A stretch of 64,000 bases of DNA, from NCBI GenBank assembly GCA_036381215.1, contig DASVDF010000036.1:1-64000 (forward strand), read 5' to 3'. Of the stretch, positions 1 to 8,517 are shown piece by piece. Numbering within the stretch: position 1 is the first letter of the stretch; every line of letters begins with the position of its first letter. This DNA is from IDS-8 sp036381215. Its GTDB lineage: Bacteria > Pseudomonadota > Gammaproteobacteria > Steroidobacterales > Woeseiaceae. Made by a program: the position numbers and the translations under genes. The notes under the pieces were generated by a model. It was not told the origin of the DNA, did not search any database, and saw nothing but the letters and a program-made list of their open reading frames with translations.

Positions 1-5
1 GCGGA

Positions 6-2441
6 TCAGTAGTTCATCCGGAACGTGATCCCGAACGTGCGCGGCAGGTTCGTGCGGTAGGCGAGCCGCGCGCGGCCGCCCCGCTCCCGGTCGAACGACA
101 GGTTGGCGTTCTCGTCGAACACGTTGTTGACGTACAACACCGCTTCCCACCGATCGCTCTGCAGCCCGGCACTCAGGTTGAAGATGTTGTAGGCGTCGAG
201 ATCCAGGTCCACTTCCGTCACCTCGGCGCCGGTCGCGCCGCCGAAAGGCAGCCCGGACACGAACATCCCCGCTCCGGCAACCTGGTCGCTCGGCTGGGTG
301 TAGCGGTCCCCGACGTACTGGAACGTCGCCGACACGAACGCCTCCGAATCGGCCGGTGCCCACGCGAACGGGAAATAGTAAGTGCCGTTGGCCGAGAACT
401 GCGTCTCGGGGACCGAGGCCAGCCGGTTGCCCTCCTGCACGCCGCCGAGCACCTGACCCGTGCTGGGGGCGATCACCGTCGAGTCGAACTCCGCCTGGAT
501 CCAGCTTCCCGATAACGAAAGGTCGAGGTTGTCGATCGGCTGCGCGCCGAGCTCCAGCTCGACGCCGGCCGTATGCGCCTCGGGAACGTTGAACGAGATG
601 CGCGACGAGCAGGACCCGGCGTCCAGCGTCACCTGCAGGTCCTCGATATCCGCGTAGAACGCCGCCGCGTTCAGGCGCACGCCGTTGTCGAAGGCCGATT
701 TCATGCCGACCTCGTAGTTCCAGAGGGACTCGTCTTCGTAGCTCTGGAATACGCCGAACACGGCTTCGTCCTCCGGAGTACAGAGATTGACGTTGATCGG
801 ATCGTTGACGCCGCCCAGCCGGAAACCCTGGGACGCCTGCGCATTGAAAGTGACGCTGTCGCTGAAGTCGTAGCTCGCCATCACGCGCGGCGTGAAGCCG
901 TCCGACGAGGTTTTGTCGAACTGGTTGACGCCGCTCGAGAATATGCCGCCCTGCTTGATGGTCCGCTCCTCTTCGTAATCGTAGAAGCGCCCGCCGACCG
1001 TGACCCGCAGGCGATCGGTCACGTCATAGCTGGTTTCGCCGAAAATGGCAGTCTGCGTGAGGTCGTACGGCAGGTCGGCGTTGTACGGCGAATCCGCGGG
1101 GAAACCGTTCGCGAGAGAGGCCGACGTGCCGGGGCCGAAGTCCGGATCCGCGTCGACGAACGCATCGTAGCCGGGCGTCGGCAGCCGCTGCGCGTAATCG
1201 CGTGAGTTGTCCGCATAGAACACGCCGAACAGCCACTGCCACGGGCCGTCGGTGTTCGAGCTGAAACGGAGCTCGCCGGTCACCTGCTCGAATGCCGTCG
1301 TATCCCGCAGGTTGGACGGCAGCAGGACTCCCTCGTCCGGGAAACCGAAGTCGACGGAGACGCTGCCGGTGAGCGCGCTGGCATCGCGGCTGACCAGGAT
1401 GTCCCGATCCGTATAGCTCGTGGCCAAAGTGGCGTCGAACGAGTCGAAAGACGCCTGGGCCGTGAGGTCCGCGATCAGGAGGTCGTCCTCGTAGCCTTCC
1501 CGCAGCAGCAGGTACTGCTCGCGCTCGCCGAGCTGGATCGCCGGCCGCGTGGTCGTGTACGGGTTGGCGTAGAGGTTGTAGACCTCCTGCCGGTTGAAGC
1601 CGTCCATGTCGATCGTCTGGTACAGGATGCGCGGCGTGATCAGCAGGTTGTCGCTGACCTGCCAGCCCAGTGTGAGCCGGCCGCCGGTGCGCGAGCCGCT
1701 GTTCACGTCCTCGGTACGCGTGCCGCCTTCACTTAGTGCATCGATGAAGCCGCCGTACTCGGTGACATAGCCGACGGCCCGCAGCGCGGCCTGGCCGTCG
1801 CCGAACGGCAGGTTGACCATGCCTTTCAGGTGACCGCCCGGCTCGCCGTCCGTCATGGTATTGAGATCCGCCTCGAAGGACGCCTCGAAGTCGTCGAGCA
1901 GCGGCTGGTTGGTGATGTAGCGGATCGTGCCGCCCACCGATCCCGAGCCGAACAGCGTGCCCTGCGGGCCGCGCAGCGTCTCCACGCGCGCGAGATCGTA
2001 GAGATCGATGTCGGGCGTGAACAAGGACAGCGAGATCACCGTCTCGTCGAGATAGATACCGACCTGCTCCTTCACGCCCGGCTGGTCGCGTACGATCTGC
2101 CCGGCGGACACGCCGCGGATCGCCACCTGGCTCTGCCCCGGGCCGAGGTTCTGGATGGTGAGCCCGGCGATGTTGCGCGCCAGTTGCTCGAGCGTGACCG
2201 CGCCGGATCGCTGGATGTCCTCCTGCGACTGCACGTTGATCGAAAACGGCACTTCCTGGACCGTCGATTCCCGCTTCGTCGCGGTGACGGTGATTTCCTC
2301 GATTTGCTGGTTCTGGGCACCGGCGACCGGTGTAAGCCCCGAAACGCCTTCGACCGCACACAAGACGAGTGCAACGGTCGCGCCGCAAATCAGCCGGGTG
2401 AAAAGCCCGATGACGTACTCCGCAAGAGCCTGACGAGCCAT
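6..2441 (-). CDS. TonB-dependent outer-membrane receptor
   Basis: Outer-membrane receptor expected to import a scarce or bulky substrate with TonB energy. The 811 residues open with a hydrophobic export signal (about residues 10-43), then a TonB-box-like IEEITVTA, a plug domain (about 60-170, with the typical segment VETLRGPQGTLFG), and a long barrel rich in aromatic residues. The chain ends in FRMNY, not the usual terminal Phe or Trp. The ATG follows a strong GGGGGAAG ribosome site. The receptor diverges from the antiporter gene. No sigma or FecR partner lies beside it, so substrate and control are unknown. The style is FyuA/sphingomonad-like. Confidence 0.93.
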   Translation of the reverse strand: MARQALAEYVIGLFTRLICGATVALVLCAVEGVSGLTPVAGAQNQQIEEITVTATKRESTVQEVPFSINVQSQEDIQRSGAVTLEQLARNIAGLTIQNLGPGQSQVAIRGVSAGQIVRDQPGVKEQVGIYLDETVISLSLFTPDIDLYDLARVETLRGPQGTLFGSGSVGGTIRYITNQPLLDDFEASFEADLNTMTDGEPGGHLKGMVNLPFGDGQAALRAVGYVTEYGGFIDALSEGGTRTEDVNSGSRTGGRLTLGWQVSDNLLITPRILYQTIDMDGFNRQEVYNLYANPYTTTRPAIQLGEREQYLLLREGYEDDLLIADLTAQASFDSFDATLATSYTDRDILVSRDASALTGSVSVDFGFPDEGVLLPSNLRDTTAFEQVTGELRFSSNTDGPWQWLFGVFYADNSRDYAQRLPTPGYDAFVDADPDFGPGTSASLANGFPADSPYNADLPYDLTQTAIFGETSYDVTDRLRVTVGGRFYDYEEERTIKQGGIFSSGVNQFDKTSSDGFTPRVMASYDFSDSVTFNAQASQGFRLGGVNDPINVNLCTPEDEAVFGVFQSYEDESLWNYEVGMKSAFDNGVRLNAAAFYADIEDLQVTLDAGSCSSRISFNVPEAHTAGVELELGAQPIDNLDLSLSGSWIQAEFDSTVIAPSTGQVLGGVQEGNRLASVPETQFSANGTYYFPFAWAPADSEAFVSATFQYVGDRYTQPSDQVAGAGMFVSGLPFGGATGAEVTEVDLDLDAYNIFNLSAGLQSDRWEAVLYVNNVFDENANLSFDRERGGRARLAYRTNLPRTFGITFRMNY

Positions 2442-2581
2442 GACTTCCCCCTTTTGTGAGAACAGGTTATCCGATCACACCTGGGGGATTATATAGACAA
2501 GCCGGTGCTTTGCGGTTGCAATACGACGCTTTGGACCACGCGGGCCCGCGTGCAGGAAAGAGCCGGATGCGGGGAAAGCCG

Positions 2582-3826
2582 ATGACGAGATACTGGATGG
2601 GCGGCGCCGGCCTGTGCGCGATGATAGCGATCACCGTGGCCGCCGTTCTGCTCAACAGCCCGACCGGCCCGCGCCTCGTCGGCATCCGCGTGGAATTTCT
2701 GCTCTTCGCGCTGACCCTCATCGGCGTCGCCCTGTTCCACACCCGCACCTTCGAGGTCGCGCTCACCGGGCTGGCCGCAATCCTGACCGTGCGCCTGCTC
2801 ACCGACGCGGAATTCGACCTCACGGGCCACTTCGCCGTCGAAGCACCCGTCCTGCTCAACCTGCTCGGACTGCTGCTCGGGTTCGCCGTCCTCGCGCGCC
2901 ACTTCGAGGAATCGCAGGCACCGAAGCTCATGCCGCGGGTCCTGCCCGACAACTGGAGCGGCGGGTTCGTGCTGCTCCTCCTGATCTTCGTCCTTTCCTC
3001 GTTCCTCGACAACATTGCGGCGGCGATGATCGGCGCCACGGTCGCAAAGCAGGTGTTCCGCGACGAGCTCGACATCGGCTACCTCGCGGCCATCGTGGCG
3101 GCGAGCAACGCGGGCGGTGCAGGGTCCGTCGTCGGCGACACGACGACGACGATGATGTGGATCCAGGGCGTGCCTGCCCTGGACGTGCTGCATGCCTACG
3201 TGGCCGCCGTGCCCGCCCTGCTCTTCTTCGGCATCGCCGCTTCCCGGCAGCAGCATCGGCTGCAGCCGATCCAGGCGGACCCCGTGGGTCACCCGGAACT
3301 GCGCTATCGACACCTCTCCAGCGTGCTGCTGATCCTCGTCGGTGCGATCGCCGCGAACGTCCTGCTGGAGCTGCCGGCCGCGGGCGTCTGGGCCGCGATC
3401 GTCATCGCCGCGCTTTTCACGCCGACCGACTGGAAAATCGTGCCCGCGTCGCTCAAGGGCAGCCTGTTCCTGATCGCGCTCGTGAGCTGCGCCTCGCTGA
3501 TGCCGGTCGAGGATTTGCCCGAGGCATCCTGGCAGTCGGCTTTCGGCCTCGGCTGGATCTCGGCCGTCTTCGACAACATCCCGCTGACCAAGCTCGCGCT
3601 GGAGCAAGGCGGCTACGACTGGGGCGTCCTCGCGTACGCCGTGGGATTCGGCGGCTCGATGGTCTGGTTCGGATCATCCGCCGGCGTCGCCCTGACCAAC
3701 CTCTTCCCGGAGGGCAGGACGGTCTTCGGCTGGATCCGGCGCGGCTGGCACGTCGTCGTGGGTTACGCGCTCGGCTTCTTCGTGCTGCTCCTGCTGGTCG
3801 GCTGGGAGCCGCCGGTCATTCCCTGA
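2582..3826 (+). CDS. NhaD-like Na+/H+ antiporter of the ion transporter (IT) superfamily
   Basis: Inner-membrane ion transporter of about 414 residues with roughly 11-12 hydrophobic segments. The middle contains SSFLDNIAAAMIGATVA and GGAGSVVGDTTTTMMWI, which match the conserved discontinuous-helix motifs of NhaD antiporters (family knowledge). The second half has a related FDNIPLTKLAL segment, as expected for an inverted repeat. I chose the ATG at 2582, preceded by GGGGAAAG; ATG 2567 is possible. The open frame extends upstream to 2456 but that part looks non-coding. Its stop overlaps the convergent ATPase gene by 11 bp. Substrate (Na+ or another ion) is inferred from family only. Confidence 0.85.
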   Translation: MTRYWMGGAGLCAMIAITVAAVLLNSPTGPRLVGIRVEFLLFALTLIGVALFHTRTFEVALTGLAAILTVRLLTDAEFDLTGHFAVEAPVLLNLLGLLLGFAVLARHFEESQAPKLMPRVLPDNWSGGFVLLLLIFVLSSFLDNIAAAMIGATVAKQVFRDELDIGYLAAIVAASNAGGAGSVVGDTTTTMMWIQGVPALDVLHAYVAAVPALLFFGIAASRQQHRLQPIQADPVGHPELRYRHLSSVLLILVGAIAANVLLELPAAGVWAAIVIAALFTPTDWKIVPASLKGSLFLIALVSCASLMPVEDLPEASWQSAFGLGWISAVFDNIPLTKLALEQGGYDWGVLAYAVGFGGSMVWFGSSAGVALTNLFPEGRTVFGWIRRGWHVVVGYALGFFVLLLLVGWEPPVIP

Positions 3827-6632
3827 GCGCGGCCTTGCCGGCCGCCCTCGCGGCCAGCTTGCCGAGCTCGCGCAGCCACAGTACCGAGCTCGCGACCGCG
3901 GCACACACCAGCCAGTCGCGCAGGGAGAGCGGGATCGTCCCGAACGCCTCCTGCAAGAAATGGAGGTAGACGACCGCGCACTGCAGCGCGACTCCGAGCA
4001 GCACCGCGCCCCAGAGCCAGGCGTTCGAGAAGATGCCGCGGAACGCGCTCTGCACATCCGAGCGCGCGTTGAAGACCGTGAACAATGAGAACAGGACGAG
4101 CGTGGTGAACGCCATCGTCCGCGCATACCGCACGCTGCCCGTACCCTCGATCCATCCGCCCGGCAGGCTCGCATCGATGACCAGCAGGGTGCCGGCCGCG
4201 AAGACGGCGCCCACGAACACGATCCCGCTCCACATGCCGCGGGTGAGCACGCCTTCGCCGCCCGGCCGCGGCGGCCGCCGCATCACGTACGGGTCGGCCG
4301 GATCCACGCCGAGTGCGAGCGCCGGCGCGCCGTCCGTCACGAGATTGACCCACAGGATCTGGGTCGCGAGCAGCGGCAGCACGACGCCGTCGCCGGTGGC
4401 GGAAAGACCGATCGCATCCGCGAGCAGCACGCCGAAGAACATCGTCAACACTTCGCCGACATTCGACGACAGCAGGTAGCGCAGGAACTTGCGGATATTC
4501 GCGAAAATGGCGCGGCCTTCCTCCACCGCCGCCACTATCGACGCGTAGTTGTCGTCGGCCAGCACGATGTCGGCCGCCTTCCTCGAGACATCGGTGCCGG
4601 TGATGCCCATGGCCACCCCGATATCGGCGGCCTTGAGGGCCGGCGCGTCGTTGACCCCGTCGCCGGTCATGGCCACGATGGCGTCCTGCGCCTGCAGCGC
4701 CCGCACGATGCGCAGCTTGTGCTCGGGACTGACGCGCGCGTACACGGCAATTCGGCCGACGAGCTCCGCAAGCTGCTCGTCCGACAGCGCATCGAGCTCG
4801 ATGCCCGTGACGACTCCCGCATCGTCGGCAATGCCGAGCTCGCGCGCGATCGCCAATGCCGTAGCGGGATGATCGCCGGTGATCATGAGCGAGCGGATGC
4901 CGGCGGCGCGGGCGCGCTCCGCGGCTCGGATCGCTTCCGGACGCGGCGGATCGATCATCCCTATCAGGCCCGCGAAGACGAGATTCTCTTCGACGCGCTC
5001 GTCGGCCTCCCCGTCGGGGAACGCGTCACGCGACAGCGCGCCATACGCCACGCCCAGGGTCCGTAGAGCCTCGCGCGCGAGGTCCTCGTTGCTCCGCAGG
5101 ATGGCGGCCCGCCGCGCGCTCTCGAGCGGCACCTCTGCGCCGCCCACGAGCTCATGTGAGCAGCGCGCGAGCAGCACGTCGGGTGCGCCCTTGCTGAACA
5201 CCAGCAGGCGCTCGGTCTTCTCGGCGTCGGAGTGCACCGTGCTCATCATCTTCCGCTCGGAGGAGAACGGGACCTCGGCCCTGCGGCAGAAACGGCCGAT
5301 CAGGCCTTGCGCATCGAGCCCGGCCTTGCGCGCCGCCACGATCAGCGCACCCTCGGTCGGATCGCCCTCCACGCTCCACCGCCCGTGCTGGTCGTGCAGG
5401 GCGGCGTTGTTCGCGCGATCGCCCACCGTGAGGGCGCGCTCCAGCTCGAGCCGCAACGCGGATTCCCCGGAGCCCTGCGCGGGTCGCAAAGTCACCTCGC
5501 CTTCCGGCACGTAGCCCGTGCCTCCAAGATCGACGCGGCCGCTCGCGGTGACGACGGAGCGCACCGTCATCTCGTTCTTCGTCAATGTGCCGGTCTTGTC
5601 GGAGGCGATCACGTTCGCGGAGCCGAGCGCCTCCACGGCGGCAAGGCGCCGCACGATCGCGTTGCGCCGCGCCATGCGCCGCACGCCGATCGCGAGCACG
5701 GCGGTTACGACCGTCGGCAATCCTTCGGGCACGGCCGCCACCGCCAGTGCGACCCCGAAGATGAGCACGTCGAAGACGGCGCGAAGGCCCCGGATGTCCT
5801 CCACGACGAGAATCGTGGCGACCATGACCAGCGCGATCGCGACCACGATCGCACCGAGCAGGCGGCCGACCCTGGCCAGCTCCCGCTGTAGCGGCGTGCT
5901 CTCGGGCGGCGCCTCGTCCAGGAGGCTCGCGATGCGTCCCATCTCGGTCCGCAAACCGGTAGCGGTGACCACCGCCTTGCCGCGGCCGTAAGTGGCGCTC
6001 GTGCCACTGAACAGCATGTTGCGCCGGTCGCCGACCGCGGCCTCCCCCGGCAACGCGTCCTTGTGTTTCGAGGCCGGCAGGCTCTCTCCCGTGAGCGCGG
6101 CCTCGGCGGTCTGCAGCCCGATCGACTCGAGCACGCGTGCGTCGGCCGGAATCGTGTCTCCCGCCTCGATCAGCACGACGTCGCCCGGTACCAGCTGGCT
6201 CGACCGCACGTGGCGGGGGTGCGCGTCACGCACGACGACCGCGGTCGCGGGCGTCATTTCGCGCAGTGCAGCAACGGCAGCCTCGGCACGCGATTCCTGC
6301 ACGAAGCCCATGATGGCGTTCAGGAGCACGATGGCGAGAATCGCGAGCGCCTCGTACGGCAGCGTGCCGCTCTGTTCGTAGAGCCAGAGCGCCGCGGATA
6401 TCGCCGTCGCGATCAGGAGCAGGACCACGAGCGGGCTCTTGAACTGGGCGAGGAAACGTCGCCACGCCGACACCGCCCTGGGTGCGGGCAGCCGGTTCGG
6501 GCCTGAGCGGGCCAGGCGTCGCCGCGCCTCCGCGGAGGTCAGCCCGGCGGCCGCGTCCGTCCCGAGCGCAGTCAGCACGTCGCCGACCGGTTGCCGGTAG
6601 GCCGGAAGGCTTTCTGACAGGCTCTCATTCAT
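3816..6632 (-). CDS. P-type Ca2+-like cation-transporting ATPase
   Basis: P2-type ATPase, 938 residues, exporting a cation (probably Ca2+) across the inner membrane with ATP. In order: N-terminal cation ATPase domain, two TM segments, actuator domain with TGES, TM4 motif VPEGLP, phosphorylation site DKTGTLT, hinge TGDGVNDAPAL, TM6 motif WVNLVTDGAPALALG, and a C-terminal six-TM domain. The PEGLP and N-x-x-x-D pattern fits SERCA/PMR1-type enzymes (family knowledge). I chose the ATG at 6632 (MNESLSES); the open frame continues to 7307 but this overlaps the stress-protein gene. It lies 125 bp downstream of that gene on the same strand, so both may be cotranscribed. Confidence 0.92.
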   Translation of the reverse strand: MNESLSESLPAYRQPVGDVLTALGTDAAAGLTSAEARRRLARSGPNRLPAPRAVSAWRRFLAQFKSPLVVLLLIATAISAALWLYEQSGTLPYEALAILAIVLLNAIMGFVQESRAEAAVAALREMTPATAVVVRDAHPRHVRSSQLVPGDVVLIEAGDTIPADARVLESIGLQTAEAALTGESLPASKHKDALPGEAAVGDRRNMLFSGTSATYGRGKAVVTATGLRTEMGRIASLLDEAPPESTPLQRELARVGRLLGAIVVAIALVMVATILVVEDIRGLRAVFDVLIFGVALAVAAVPEGLPTVVTAVLAIGVRRMARRNAIVRRLAAVEALGSANVIASDKTGTLTKNEMTVRSVVTASGRVDLGGTGYVPEGEVTLRPAQGSGESALRLELERALTVGDRANNAALHDQHGRWSVEGDPTEGALIVAARKAGLDAQGLIGRFCRRAEVPFSSERKMMSTVHSDAEKTERLLVFSKGAPDVLLARCSHELVGGAEVPLESARRAAILRSNEDLAREALRTLGVAYGALSRDAFPDGEADERVEENLVFAGLIGMIDPPRPEAIRAAERARAAGIRSLMITGDHPATALAIARELGIADDAGVVTGIELDALSDEQLAELVGRIAVYARVSPEHKLRIVRALQAQDAIVAMTGDGVNDAPALKAADIGVAMGITGTDVSRKAADIVLADDNYASIVAAVEEGRAIFANIRKFLRYLLSSNVGEVLTMFFGVLLADAIGLSATGDGVVLPLLATQILWVNLVTDGAPALALGVDPADPYVMRRPPRPGGEGVLTRGMWSGIVFVGAVFAAGTLLVIDASLPGGWIEGTGSVRYARTMAFTTLVLFSLFTVFNARSDVQSAFRGIFSNAWLWGAVLLGVALQCAVVYLHFLQEAFGTIPLSLRDWLVCAAVASSVLWLRELGKLAARAAGKAALRE

Positions 6633-6757
6633 GGCGCGGCAAGGGCGGGCAGCCGGGTTTCCCCGCTCGCGGGCCCCGGCCACGGGGATCGCGATGCGGA
6701 CAACGTGACGATCGTACCGCTCGTGTTCAAGGCCCACCGCTCGCAGGGGCGCGACGT

Positions 6758-7609
6758 TCAGCGATGCAGCATGAGGACGGGCAATTGCGAGCCGAACAGC
6801 ATGGACTCGGTGACGCCGCCGAAGACCAGCTCGCGCAGCCGCTGCCGGCTGTACGCACCCATGACCAGCAGATCCGAGTCCGTGCGTTCGAAGGTTTCGG
6901 TGATCTCCCGCGCCACACGGCGGCCGGGCGTCGTCATGCGCTCGCTCTGCACGCCCCAGTGGGCGAGGTATTCGGACAGGTAGGTCGCTTTCGGACCGGG
7001 CCGCGACTCGCGCCCGCTCTCGACGATCCGCACCTCGTCCGCACGCGTGAGGAGGGGCAGCGCCGCCGAGACGGCAGCGGCCGCATCGACGCTCTGGTTC
7101 CAGGCGATCAGCACGCGCCGGCCGAGTGAGGCGAGACCCTTCTGGGGCAGCACCAGCACCGGCTTGCCGGAATGCAGCAGGGCAGAGAGCAGGAACTCCT
7201 CGGCGGGCCCGGAGGCGTTCACCTTCGGCCGCGACAGGATCGACAGATCCGACATGGGCCCGATGATGCCGAAGACGCGCGCCGGCGTGCCGACCATCTC
7301 CTTCCACAACGCGATCCCGCTGCGACCGCGCCCCGGGCGCTTCACGAGCGCGAAGTCGCGGGCCTTTGCGATCTTCCCGAACAGCGCGGCCGCCGCCGCG
7401 GCGTCGAGCTGCGGATTGCGGCGCTTCGAAGCTCGCAGCCGGATCCGTTCCGGCATCAGGAAAGGATCCCTGGTGGGGTGGTCCTCACGGTGCGGACGCA
7501 CGTGACAGCCGACGACGTTCGCGCCGAGCGCTTCCGCGAGAGCGAAAGCCGCTTCCAGCGCGAGCCCGCTTTCAGGCCGATCGGCGACGGGCACCAGCAA
7601 CACGCGCAC
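6758..7609 (-). CDS. Tandem universal stress protein (UspA family)
   Basis: Cytoplasmic universal stress protein of 283 residues with two Usp folds in tandem. The second domain ends with VMGAYSRQRLRELVFGGVTESML, shown here as the G-x2-x9-G-(S/T) type nucleotide-binding pattern of ATP-binding Usp proteins, followed by the usual LPVLMLHR strand. The first domain (VRVLLVPVADRPES) has lost most of that pattern. The start is GTG 7607-7609 with GGGAG about 9 bases upstream; a longer frame reaches 7729 but has no Usp homology. It precedes the Ca-type ATPase on the same strand, which suggests a shared stress or ion-homeostasis unit. Confidence 0.86.
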   Translation of the reverse strand: MRVLLVPVADRPESGLALEAAFALAEALGANVVGCHVRPHREDHPTRDPFLMPERIRLRASKRRNPQLDAAAAAALFGKIAKARDFALVKRPGRGRSGIALWKEMVGTPARVFGIIGPMSDLSILSRPKVNASGPAEEFLLSALLHSGKPVLVLPQKGLASLGRRVLIAWNQSVDAAAAVSAALPLLTRADEVRIVESGRESRPGPKATYLSEYLAHWGVQSERMTTPGRRVAREITETFERTDSDLLVMGAYSRQRLRELVFGGVTESMLFGSQLPVLMLHR

Positions 7610-7785
7610 CGTTATGCTCCCTCGTTCATGGCGACCCGCGGGACACGTGCACGCTTGCTGCAGCACGCACGTGCATTCCGACCCGGCATTGTCACGGACC
7701 CCGCTGCGCTCGACAAGTCGAGCCACCATGCATCACGCCGGGCGCGCGGTTATTCTGGCGGTAGCGACCGGATGGCGAGAGGAAC

Positions 7786-8517
7786 GTGGCCGCGACCGAG
7801 CCCGAAGCGAGCACAGAGCCCTGTTTCCGCACCGAGGGGCTGACGAAGATCTACGGCAGCGGGCACAGCGCCGTGCACGCGCTGCGCGGCGTCGACCTGG
7901 TGCTGCCGGAGCGGGAGCTCGTCGTACTGCTCGGCGCCTCCGGCAGCGGCAAGTCCACCCTGCTCAACATCCTCGGCGGCCTGGACCGCCCGACCGGCGG
8001 CCGCCTGTTCTTCCGCGGCACCGAGCTGACGAACGCCAGCCAGCGTGCGCTCACACAGTACCGCCGCCGGCACGTCGGTTTCGTCTTCCAGTTCTACAAC
8101 CTGATGGCGAGCCTGACGGCGCGCGAGAACGTCGCCCTGGTCACGGAAATCGCCGAGAACCCGCTCGCTCCCGAGGAAGCGCTCCGGCTCGTCGGGCTCG
8201 AGCAACGGCTCGAGCACTTTCCGGCGCAACTCTCGGGCGGCGAGCAGCAGCGCGTCGCCATCGCGCGCGCGATCGCCAAACAGCCTTCGGTCCTCCTGTG
8301 CGACGAGCCGACCGGCGCGCTCGATTCCGCCACCGGGGTGCGCGTGCTGGAAGCGCTGCGTGACGTCAACGACCGGCTCGGCGCGACGACCCTGCTCATC
8401 ACGCACAACGCGGCGGTAGCGGAAATGGCGGACCGGGTGATCACGTTCTCCGACGGCCGGGTGCGGGAGGACCGGGTCAACGCGACCCGCAAGGCGCCGC
8501 GCGAGCTGTCGTGGTGA
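7786..8517 (+). CDS. ABC transporter ATP-binding protein (MacB/LolD type)
   Basis: ATPase subunit, 243 residues, that powers the FtsX-type permease encoded next. It has Walker A GASGSGKST, a Q-loop (FVFQFYNLM), signature LSGGEQQRVAIARAI, Walker B VLLCDEPTGALD and the switch His in LLITHN. The LDSATG and N-L-M-A-S-L-T-A-x-E-N-V motifs are those of the MacB/LolD/YbbA group (family knowledge). The start is GTG 7786 with GAGAGGA immediately upstream. Its stop overlaps the permease start (GTGGTGATG), so translation is coupled. It diverges from the stress-protein gene. Confidence 0.93.
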   Translation: MAATEPEASTEPCFRTEGLTKIYGSGHSAVHALRGVDLVLPERELVVLLGASGSGKSTLLNILGGLDRPTGGRLFFRGTELTNASQRALTQYRRRHVGFVFQFYNLMASLTARENVALVTEIAENPLAPEEALRLVGLEQRLEHFPAQLSGGEQQRVAIARAIAKQPSVLLCDEPTGALDSATGVRVLEALRDVNDRLGATTLLITHNAAVAEMADRVITFSDGRVREDRVNATRKAPRELSW